A stretch of 64,000 nt of DNA, from NCBI GenBank assembly GCA_002794775.1, contig NBAY01000001.1, forward strand, positions 1,426,001-1,490,000, given 5' to 3'. The notes beneath the pieces are model-generated. The model did no database searches. It saw nothing but the letters and a program-made list of their open reading frames with translations, and had not been told where the DNA came from. The translations under genes and the position numbers were made by a program. The stretch is from Porodaedalea pini. Its lineage: Eukaryota; Basidiomycota; Agaricomycetes; Hymenochaetales; Hymenochaetaceae. Shown piece after piece: positions 21,106 through 30,438 of this stretch; within the stretch, counting starts at the first letter, position 1, and every line of letters starts with the position of its first letter.

Positions 21106-21519
21106 TGTTAGGCGGGAGTCCGGGAGACGACTCGAACTGGGCAGGCCTCGGCTGACTGTCGTCTGGGACGTGCTATACTCGAGCGTAGACTCGGGACACG
21201 CTTACTCAGGCTAGGTCGTCGCGGAGGTAAGAGGATTAATACAAGTCTAAACTAATACAAGGGGGACGAGTCTCACCTAGGTCGTCGCGGAGGTAAGAGG
21301 AAAAGCAGAACAAGGAGTTCATGCGATTCCTGAGACCTTATATAGCGACGACCGTGAGACTATATTACCTAACATTACATAACGAGTGGGAATGGAACGA
21401 ATGAAGGTAGTGTGGGAATGATTGTGTAAGATGGGTAAATATAATGAAAAGGACGAATATAATAAAGGAAATGGTAAAAGGGAAAATAAAGGAAAAAGGT
21501 GAAAGTTCAGGTTCTAACA
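21106..21519 (-). repeat. 5' LTR of the young chromovirus, with promoter
   Basis: This LTR is identical to the 3' LTR. In element direction it holds TATATAAG at 21344-21337, the predicted RNA start near 21311, and then two copies of a 24-bp motif (containing GTCGTCGCGGAGGTAAGAGG on the plus strand) at 21277-21300 and 21211-21234, 66 bp apart. Confidence 0.9.
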
Positions 21520-21891
21520 TGTGCGTGCCGTCGGCATTGAGTACTGCGAGGGGTCAGATGTAACGCTTCGTCTCCAACCCATACCATTCGACGAACCTCA
21601 CATCGATGCACGATCCTGTACACCCCAAATCTACAAGGGCGTGCGCATCCACCTCTTTCACTTTGCCCGCTACGCTTTGTCCGACATTCAGGAGAAGGTC
21701 CAGCTGGCGTCCGCCAGTTCCTCTCATGAACAGCTGCTCGTACTCCTCATTTTTATTCACACCGGTGGGGACTTCGTAATTGGAAAAACCATCGACGTCT
21801 TTTGCATCTACGTATTGTACAGATGGCTGGTTATATTTTAGTGAATCCAGATTCGAAGTCCCTTGTTTTTCTCGGTCAGTCGCCCCGATGA

Positions 21892-22972
21892 CTATGCCTG
21901 ACCCTTCACAAAACCCTGCGAGTCGACGACCTCTTCGTCGTTGTCTTCTTCCTCCACATAGTCCTCCACGGTCAACCTTCGAGTGTCTACGACTTCCTCA
22001 AATGCCGATTCCTTCATTGCGCTGAGCTCGTTGGCAAGGATACGACGTTCGCCTGGCGCCATCAGTTCCAGCATGCGCTGGATGATCGGTTTCCCCTGCA
22101 GGCACTTGCTCTTAAAGTGGTCCAGCCCACCGCAAATCCAGCACGTGCGTCGTCATTGCGCCTCGTTCATCGAGACGTCCATTGGCTGGCCAGCACCTCC
22201 AAAGGTGACGCCAGTCGCATTGCATTTGTCAACGTGGGGGGCTGCGAACGGACGACGGATGGGCGGCGCCTGCTGTTGCTGTGGGCGCGTGGGGGGTAGT
22301 GCACGGCCTCGTTGAATGGCGCGGATCTGTTGTTCGCCACGATCGATTTCGACGGCCTTCTTTTTCCAGTCTTTGTACTTCGTTGGGACCGGCGTCAACC
22401 TTAGCACTCTATGGACTACCTCGATGTTCATCACGCGCTTTAGGCAATCGCAGATGACACCATCGTCTGTTAGCTCCGCTGCTTTGATGATTACATTGAG
22501 GTCTTGGAAGAACTCATTGGCAGAGAGGTCCTTCTGGATCTTTTCTCGGAACTTTTTCAACGCCTTCTCCTTTCTGTTCGGGTTGTCGAAGGATGCGTCC
22601 AGTTGTTCCTGGAACCTTGTCCAGCTATCCGTGAAGCTCACAACGCCATTTGTCGTGAACTCCTGAACATAATTCTGCGCCCACGTGGACGCGTTGCCAC
22701 CCTTGAGATAGGAGAGCGTGACGTAGATCTTGCTCGACAACGAGGGGTACCTCGTGGGGTTCACCAATATGAAGAGTAGAACTTTGCGCTTGAAGTTGAG
22801 GGTAATCGTCACTGCCAGCGAATTCGCGTGGCCAGGCAACGTCAATGTTGGGGGGCGGAGCATTCGAGGTTTGCGTAGCGGGGGCATTCGCCGCTTGTTG
22901 AGTGAAGGCCGCAGCGATTAACGCCACGAGCTCTCATTGTTGTTGTTGAGTGAAACCCGTAGACGTCGACAT
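21892..22972 (-). pseudogene. decayed gag of the old chromovirus
   Basis: The region is collinear with the intact gag. It begins at ATG 22972 and meets a stop about 13 codons on, where CAA-CAA-CAA is followed by TGA. A frame change occurs near 22800 after 'GSDDY', and another stop lies just before the CCHC knuckle. The GGGTTTT shift site near its end survives. Directly after it (21525-21880) the start of pol continues to the insertion point; its protease motif reads DLG instead of DSG, a CpG-type change. Confidence 0.85.
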
Positions 22973-24123
22973 TGTCAGTGTGGGCATGTGGGACAGGTGT
23001 TCGGGAGGTGTCAGCGGTGATGAGTCTCTACGGGGCATACGATAACCTCCTGGTTCGCTTGGGAGGATGACCGACGATGTTGAGACCATCAGTGATAATG
23101 GCGCGCATTGAGTTCTAGGCGCCCACCGAACTCTCTGAGCTTGCTCGTTAGTCGAGTACCAAGCGTGTCTGATGTCACTCCACCAGAGGTCGTGGGTGAC
23201 GTTCTCGCTGTCGGTTACGACATATGAAGCGCGGTCAGCATCAAACCGCGACGATGAGGGTAGCACCCGCTGTTGTTCCTCTGTGAGATCTATTTTGACT
23301 AGACTGGAGGGGGAACAGGGATGGGCTGCGAGTTCGATACAGGGTTACGCCAATGTTGAATGGGTTTGTTGGTGAAGTTGATGACGAGGCGGTAGGAGCC
23401 GAGCGAGATCACGAATGAGATTGTCGTCGAGGCTTGTACTCGTCTGGTCACCCACGTCCACGTCAGGTGCGTGCTCCACCAGAGGCTAATCCGGAGAGCC
23501 AGGGTCGGGAAAGGTCGGTTGGAGTGATTATGTAATACACAAACATCCGAAAACGTCCGGGCAGGGTTGAGGGTTGTCGTTTAGGGGGTTTACATGTCAG
23601 GTCCTTCGAGGGGGGCGCTCCTCTAGACCGAGTGAAGGCGAGTCAACAGCAATGACATACACTGGGGATGAGCCTGGGTGAGGTTCTGCTTTTATGTTAG
23701 GCGGGAGCCCGGGGGACGACTCGGACTGGGCAGGCCTCGGCTGACTATCGTCTGGGACATGCTATACTCGAGCGTAGACTCGGGACATGCTTACTCAGGC
23801 TAGGTCGTCGCGGAGGTAAGAGGATTAATACAAGTCTAAACTAATACAAGGGGGACGAGTCTCACCTAGGTCGTCGTGGAGGTAAGAGGAAAAGCAGAAC
23901 AAGGAGTTCATGCGATTCCTGAGACCTTATATAGCGATGACCGTGAGACTATATTACCTAACATTACATAATGAGCAGGAATGGAATGAATGAAGGTCAT
24001 GTGAAGGGAGTGTGGGAAGTGATTGGAAAGATGATTAAAGATAATAAGAAGGAACGGTTAAAAGAAAAGGAAAAGGGAAAGGGGAAATAAAGAAAGGGTG
24101 AAAGTTTGAGTTCTGACAACAAG

Positions 24124-25355
24124 TTCGCATTAGCTTCAGATGGGTTGGGGAGTGAAGGGAATATGAAAAGGATATAAATAGAATGTAACGTGCCCTGCTC
24201 TGAAGGTCCTGAGGCTATGCTGCCACCAAGTTTTGGGCTCAGACTCAATCTTCAGGCTCAGACTCGGTATGTTCACCAGACTCGGCACTTGGGCTCAGAC
24301 TTTGGCAGCCAGGATGGATCTAAGCATTGTGTTTAAAAAAACAAGTCCTGGTGAAGCCAGGATGGATCTAAGCACTGCATTTAAAAAACAAGTCCCAGCG
24401 AAGCTGGGATGGATCTAAGCACTGCGTTTGAAGCGAAGTCCCGGCTTTGCCGGGACTTCAGCTGGTCGTAGGTAGGTTAATTGCATCGACAAATACCGAC
24501 CAGACCGACCAATGTGGAAATTTTCAGTCAATGGTGATTCTAGTCGGAAACTCTCCCCGGATTTATCTAGTCATTAACACATTGCCATTCACCTCGAAAA
24601 GTACAAAGGAGAGGGAGATGGGAGGAGGACAAGTTGATCAGTTGCTGACGTGATTAGAAGGATCAAAGTTTATTTCCCCACAATGGTACTGGCCTAGTGG
24701 ACCGGGACGGGCCGAGATGCGGGGTGCGGGGTATGGCGTAACGAGCTCATGATCAATTCAGCTCGTGATCAGTCCACTTTATTGGCACACTCTGTGAGTC
24801 TGTCTCAGCCTCTTGCTCGTCGAATCGTCGGCACTTCACCGTCATCATCAGGACCAGAGAACGAGTGCATACTTCCTGTGTCGTGCGTCATCCGTGCAAC
24901 GTCGTACCTATAGCCGCGACGAGAAGACACGTTCGGCACTGACTCTCTCTATCGATCCAACTGAGCCTACAATCCTACGAAAGACTCCGAGTGCGACGCC
25001 ATCATAACCACTGGTACTGCTATTCACGTTCTCGCATCGAATCGGACGGAAACGGGAGACCTTCGGACTTCGTTCGTGAAGGTCGCGGACGGATTTGTGA
25101 TTGGTCTGGTTTAGGACTGGACGACGCCTTTATCTGGATTTTGGCACACGCCTTAATTGGCGCAGCACTGGCAACGAACGGCAGCTAACGGAGGTCTCAT
25201 CAGTTTGGCACCTAGAGACGTGTCGTCTCTCCCATAGCCTCTGTCCACTCTCTCTTCCTCGTCCCGCCTCCTTCATAGCTGCGCGTGTTTGCGCCCGAGG
25301 TGCGGACGCACTTCGATTAGTGAAACTTTGTTAGTAAACTCGACGCTCTGTCAGG
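24124..25355. other. non-coding flank with minisatellite
   Basis: Apart from the hairpin minisatellite at 24313-24458 I see no supported feature. The later part is probably the promoter side of the gene that starts at 25356. Confidence 0.4.
24313..24458. repeat. minisatellite with three varying hairpins
   Basis: Three units of about 47-48 bp start GATGGATCTAAGCA at 24313, 24361 and 24408. Each ends in a palindrome: TCCTGGTGAAGCCAGGA (24346-24362), TCCCAGCGAAGCTGGGA (about 24393-24409) and AAGTCCCGGCTTTGCCGGGA (from 24436). The stem bases differ between units but pairing is kept on both arms. Confidence 0.8.
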
Positions 25356-26392
25356 ATGGTGAGCTACTGTCACATCTCATGTTTCACTCTTTGCATGCAT
25401 GAGCAGTGGATTCTAACTCGGAACTGCGTGGCGTAGACTGTCGCAACACCTGAGCATCCACACCACCAGAACCAGAACCAGGTCCAGATCCATCATCCAC
25501 ACCCTCACCACATACAGCAGCACCATTCAATGCCGCGCGATCCGAGCCGGGAGCACGATCGCGACGTGCATGGGCTGCGGCTCGCTCTTGGGAGCATTCT
25601 CAGTCCTGTACGTCTTTCTCTGACTTTATTGTCACTTTCCCCATCCTTTCCGTTCGCCCTTTCTTTCATAATTTTTCTCCCTTTCTGATAATATCTATTT
25701 TCCTTGTTCTGCTCTCCCTCCCTTTGTTTATTTAAAGACTTATCTTGCTCATCTAAATCTTACCAGAAACGCCTCTCCACGCCCTCCTCACACGCCTCAT
25801 CCGGAACCGCGTCGCCCTGCCCAGCACACTTCGGTCCAGGGCTCGTGCATGCGCATGCATACCACCCGGGCCCGTCTCACCTTCACACGCCCGTTGAGAC
25901 GCAAGACCACTCGGACGGTTTGGGACATGCAGTTGTGAATCAGGAGGGCCCAGGAGCGGGAGCGGAGGGACAGGGGCAGTTGGCGGTCCCGCAGAGGCCT
26001 AGTTCGGCATTGAATGTGCGTGCACGCTCTCTTCTCCTCTTCTCGAAACTCGGTTTTGAGAGTATTCGATGCAGCGCGCGAATTCTGCCTCAAACGCCTT
26101 TGTTCCTGACTACTCGCAGGACCAATCCCACTCACACTCGCACGACCGTGACCACGAAGTAGCTCCGCCAATCCTCACAACGAGCAACGTGCATGCACTC
26201 TCGCCCTCACAGGCGCAGACCGTCAAGGATGTGCAGGGCGATAGCGAGCCTGCAATTCTGAAACGTGCGGCAAAGGAGAACCGGGAAAGAGATGGAAAGG
26301 AGAACGCGAATGCGCGTGGGGTCGGCGCATACATCGCGACGCTGCAGAGCAAGCGCGCGTGGGATGCGCTTGTGCATGGGAACATGTCGTGA
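25356..26392 (+). CDS. His/Pro-rich hypothetical protein
   Basis: The best model has four exons, 25356-25358 (ATG alone, donor GTGAGC), 25437-25607, 25767-26015 and 26075-26392, about 246 aa, all phase 0. The protein is rich in His, Gln, Ser and Pro, with 'SHSHSHDRDHE' in exon 4. It ends 'YIATLQSKRAWDALVHGNMS', an ordered-looking tail that resembles a C-terminus I associate with uncharacterised agaricomycete proteins. Translation phase agrees across all junctions, which supports the gene. The one-codon first exon is the weakest part. Function unknown; the composition suggests a disordered, possibly nuclear protein. Confidence 0.55.
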
Positions 26393-27022
26393 TATTTTCC
26401 TGCTGTGCTATCCTGAGATTTGAGGCCGACGGAGTTTAGACCGGGTAGGACTCAGACTCAACCGAGGTTTGGAAGGCTTCGAGACGGAGAAGATGACGGA
26501 ACAAACGATATTTTGGTATGCTAGCTAAGTTTATCCTTTTCTTTTTCTTTTTCTTTTTTTCTTTTTCTCTTTTCTCTTTGGTAGTACGACGTGTAGGCGC
26601 GTGTGTATCTCGATCACAGTGTACTTGTTTTATTGTTTGTACGATCCTAACCCCCACTCTGACTCTGACTCTCTTCCCGTTTCCTGTTCAGATAGCCTTG
26701 TAGTCTATTAGAAATTTCCAATTGCAGAGATTCAATTAGCTGGTATTTGACAAATTAAACACAACCAAATAAAGCACAATAGGATTGTCTCGATTGGCTG
26801 CAGGACTGATCGGCGTCGATCACGGAGTGATCGACGCCCTGGATTTTTAGAATGACGTCGGTATGACGAACTGACATTTACTTCGTCTCCCATTCGCCAT
26901 CTAGCAAGGATGATCATGAAGAATCCGGATCCGAATCGTATACAGCGCTCGTCCTCGTCATACCCTACGTCTTTCGTCTATCCAGCCGACATAGATAAGC
27001 CTTCCAAGTTGTCTTAAATTGT
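26393..27022. other. intergenic with a perfect hairpin
   Basis: A C/T-rich run lies at about 26531-26580 on the plus strand. A perfect 12-bp inverted repeat with a 3-nt loop is at 26812-26838 (GGCGTCGATCAC, then GGA, then its complement). No gene is supported. Confidence 0.5.
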
Positions 27023-27901
27023 ATGTACGCCCCACGCCTTCGCTCCGCTCTCTCCTCACGCACATTCCTCAAAGCTCGAGTCCTCCAACAGGCATTTCGT
27101 CTTCCTCGTCTCTCCAGCTCTAACCACCCCACCGCGTTCACGTACCAATTCCTTTCACTGAGCAATATGACGACCCCTGCCGGCACGACCTCCAAGGGTG
27201 CGCTCACTGGCAAGATCGCAGAGGACCACCAGGAGATGTACAAGTACTACGATCAGTACAAGAACGCACGCACCACGGGAGACACCGACGCACAGGAGCG
27301 CTGGGCACGCCAGCTTATTTGGGAGGTCGCAAGACATGCGGTTGGGGAAGAGATTGTCGTGTATCCGCTTATGGAGCAGCACCTTGGTGCGGAGGGGAAG
27401 AAGCTTGCGGATGAGGATCGAGCGGATCATCAGGTGCGCATCCTATCATTTCATTTTTCTAATCCTTTATATTAATTCAATGATCATGGAAACGCCTGGA
27501 TAGTTCGTAAAAGAGAAAATATACAAGATCGAGTCGCTCACACCAGGTTCAGCGGAGTACGATTCGCTGCTGGGCGAGGTGATGACGCACTTGCACGAGC
27601 ATAACGATAACGAGGAGACGAAGGACCTGCCGCAGCTCGAGCCCGCACTCGGCGCGGAGGCGAGCAAGAAGGCTGCAGAGAGCTTCCGCCTCACGAAGAA
27701 GTTCGTGCCTACGCGGTCAGTACTAGTCTCCCACATCTTTGTGAGGCTTTCACTTATGTATGTTGCAGAGCCCATCCTTCCGCGCCGAACCAACCCCCGC
27801 TTGAGACACTAGCGGGATTCCTCACCGCGCCTATTGACAAGCTCAAGGACGCATTCGCTAAATTCCCCACCGAGGAGATGAAGGAGCAAGCCGAGTCCTA
27901 A
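27023..27901 (+). CDS. hemerythrin/HHE-domain protein, probably mitochondrial
   Basis: Three exons, 27023-27433, 27504-27715 and 27769-27901, give about 251 aa. Residues 1-35 are rich in Arg, Leu and Ser with no acidic residues, like a mitochondrial presequence. A second in-frame ATG near codon 49 could give a cytosolic form. The HHE cation-binding fold follows: 'EDHQEMYKYY', 'ARHAVGEE...YPLMEQHLG', 'DHQFVKEK' and 'THLHEHNDNEE' supply the His and Glu ligands of a di-iron or similar site. Family members bind metal or oxygen, or act in stress responses; the substrate here is unknown. The C-terminus is a short amphipathic tail. Confidence 0.85.
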
Positions 27902-28617
27902 AAAATAAACAGCGCTCTGGGCTTACGGTCATAAACACCTCTCTGCCTCTTCGCTCTTCGGCCGAGTCGTGCTTTTTGAATGCCGGGTACCGTTTCCTTC
28001 TAGTTTTTTTTTTGTGGCTTTACTGAATGTAGGTGTGTAAACTGGCAACAATTCTTTTCCGAAATTTGAGTCTATGTACATATGTACCTTATCAATACAC
28101 AATTGAGTTTTCAGATTGCATTGAAGGCCGTCCACTTATGGGAAATAAACAAACTTTGATCGACACCCCGAATCAGGTCAGCAGCTGATCGATCTGACCT
28201 CTGCAATTTCACTCCCTACTCCAAGTACTTGTCTCCTACGAAGGTACTACTTACATTGACAATAGCAGCTGACTCATCGACGACTAAGGTCAGAGATGAA
28301 ATGTAGTTCTGCGTCGGATGTGTCGTCGGTCGTCGGTTGATGATACGTGGACTTGACTCGCCTACGACATTTCTCTTTTATTTGTTCTCTCATGATCCTC
28401 GTTGATTGAGCGTGCTATGTGCTGCGTTTCTTGACCATTGTCCATCGAATGCTATTTATACAGGCAATGCAACCCATCATACTATTTGAAAATATCCATT
28501 TGAATCTGCGCATCTGAGAACATTGAAATTCAGCTATACTTGATCATGAACAGATTTCTGAAGAACTCTGTGAAACATCATATAAGAAGGATATGAGAGA
28601 AAAATTGGATAATCAAC
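27902..28617. other. intergenic between convergent genes
   Basis: Shared 3' flank of the hemerythrin gene and gene C. No coding feature is supported. A weak hairpin (AGGTCAG...CTGACCT) lies near 28176-28201. Confidence 0.4.
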
Positions 28618-29783
28618 TCAACCGAGTATCACTCTCCAGCGTATGGGGATATCTCTAAAATCGTCATTGAGAAACCAGTTCAAGCAGGCACAAGCCTTCT
28701 GTTCTTTCATAACTCCGAGCCAAAAAGATCTAAACGAGGAACGTTCAGCCTTATATGCAATCAACTGATGGTGCACGCACATAACGGCCATAGGAACACC
28801 TATTATCCAGTCCAAGGCATTTGTTGTCACCTCTTCCCCTCGATAAGACGCTATTGCTTTGGGGGCTCCGAGGCCGATGATGATTGCTGATACGAATAAG
28901 GAGTAAGGCGTGCACACGAATGCTCGCTCTTTCGTGGAAGGCTGTAGCTCAAGCATAAGCGTACCGTTGGATTCACAATTCGAATCGCCGAGTATTGAAC
29001 ATTCTACACCCCTGCAGTCATCAGGCTGATATGCGAAAGAACTGTGGGGAGGTGACTGAGGCGCGAGCGCATTTGCTTCGTGGTCTCCAGACAAGCATCT
29101 GCGAAATGAGGTGTCGACAATATCAAGTTCTTCAACTTCCTCTAGCTCATCGGATCTCTGAAACGCATCGACTACCTCGAACTCTTCGGCCTTCCGGACA
29201 TCTTCAATTCTCCCGAGCTCTTCGGCTTCCCTGAGCTCTCTGATTTTCTTGATATCTTCGAGTAGCTCAAACTCTTCCATTCTCTCGGTATCATCTTGAC
29301 TGAGCAAGGCCGTACTGGTGTCCAAGAATCTTGGCCGGATCGTCGTAGTTGTGTCTGCCGAGCGTGTAGAGGATGTATGACCCCTGATCATACCATTCTC
29401 AACGAGGACGGCCTTTATCTTGCTGCGGAACTCTGCAACGCTGCTCTCATCCTACGTCTCAATTCTGTGAGATTAAATGAAGACAAACAAAATAAGCACA
29501 GGACTTACGCGCATCCATTTTGGACGCTTGGGGCCGAAGCCGAGGCATTGGAGGCGGAGGCGGACGCAAGTCTGGCAGGAACCCTCCTCGTTGACCCTCT
29601 CATCACATCTCTATTTCGCTTGGTGAGCGTCGCTTCGGGAATGCACATCACCTGTAATCATACCTTCCTGCGTATCCTGCAAGTGTAGCATCCGCTCTTC
29701 GCACGGACTGCGCCCTCTGTCCGAGTTGGAAGGTGGGTTGGAGCGATTGAGTCTGAGGGAATGGATTGGTCTCCGTCGAACAT
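28618..29783 (-). CDS. Zn2Cys6 protein with C-terminal membrane anchor, member C
   Basis: Four exons on the minus strand, 29783-29664, 29610-29509, 29451-28781 and 28729-28618, give about 334 aa. The zinc cluster, C32-x2-C35-x6-C42-x9-C52-x2-C55-x6-C62, spans exons 1-2 and is followed by 'LGFGPKRPKWMR' and 'EFRSKIKAVLVENGMIRGH', the start of a common basidiomycete Zn2Cys6 type. A Glu-rich linker (about 120-185) has 'EELDIVD'. Two hydrophobic helices lie at about 252-276 and 287-305, then a tail with 'NWFLNDDFRD'. Introns 1, 2 and 3 match gene B in position and phase. It is the fullest member and sits on the far side of the retroelement island. A membrane-bound transcription regulator is the inferred role. 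Confidence 0.8.
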
Positions 29784-30438
29784 GATGAAAGCAGAGAAAA
29801 GTTGAGTAGTGATGATGAGAATAGCGAGAACAGTAGAGCACAAGGAGGGGGTCGCGGTACGAGTAGAGCAAGGGAGAGAGCCTGAAGGGAGTAGAAGATA
29901 TCAATTTCGAGCTTGAGGCGATACACACGTGATGTTGGTTGTCCTAGTTTCATGATCACAGCCTCCTTTATTTGCCTAACCGGGTAGATGCAGTGCAATG
30001 CAAGTAAATGTGTGCGGTGCATAAACACGAAGTAACTACAGCAAGTGAGGAAGTCGCGTGATAACCCGTTACCAAGGTTTGGACAACACGTGATTTCCTC
30101 TTCCACGGTACCACCTGTATTGTTAGTGTTATTCTTTCAACACTGCACCCTCAAGAAGTTCAGGGAGCAATATTCAATCGCATGTCGGTCTGGCTGACAA
30201 TGTCCAAGATACAGCAAATCCTTGATCACGGCTCGTTTTCTGTTAGATGGCTGAGGCAAGAAGAAATAGTAACGAGGATTTTTGGCAGTCAAGGATGAGT
30301 AAATTTCCCAAACCAAGTTTCTCATAAGGTCATATCCGAATTGGTTAATATTATTTACTTTTACATTGGATGACATAAGGTTCGATCAGTCGATAACATT
30401 GTGTCCGAACAAACTGCTCTAGGATCTGGCTCGTCAGG
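29784..30438. promoter_or_regulatory. divergent promoter region
   Basis: These 655 bp separate the divergently transcribed gene C and the MFS transporter, so the two could share control elements. I see no defined binding site and no coding feature. Confidence 0.35.

Larger units (their letters stand above)
15277..21519 (-). mobile_element. young, apparently intact Ty3/Gypsy chromovirus (6243 bp)
   Basis: The LTRs are 15277-15690 and 21106-21519, 414 bp each and identical as far as I can read. They start TGTTAGG and end CTAACA. The 5-bp duplication TGTGC is at 15272-15276 and 21520-21524. The element carries an intact gag (19317-20396) and an intact pol frame (15691-19341) in the -1 frame, a leader of about 700 nt, a polypurine tract beside the left LTR and a primer site beside the right LTR. 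Identical LTRs and open frames indicate very recent insertion. The C-terminal chromodomain places it among chromoviruses; self-priming would fit the Tf1/sushi group. Confidence 0.95.
11594..24118 (-). mobile_element. old Ty3/Gypsy chromovirus, split by a younger copy
   Basis: The LTRs are 11594-12017 and 23695-24118, 424 bp each, starting TGTTAG and ending CTGACA. The target duplication ACAAG is at 11589-11593 and 24119-24123. The polypurine tract lies next to the left LTR and the primer-site region next to the right one, so the element reads on the minus strand. Its coding region is in two parts, 12018-15276 and 21520-23694, because another element inserted with duplication TGTGC. I count 13 differences between its LTRs, all transitions at CpG or CpG-derived positions. 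The coding parts carry many stops and shifts, so the element is dead. Confidence 0.92.

Noticed and set aside
24233..24418. Open frame with repeated 'MDLS' units
   Set aside because: It is a translation of the minisatellite.
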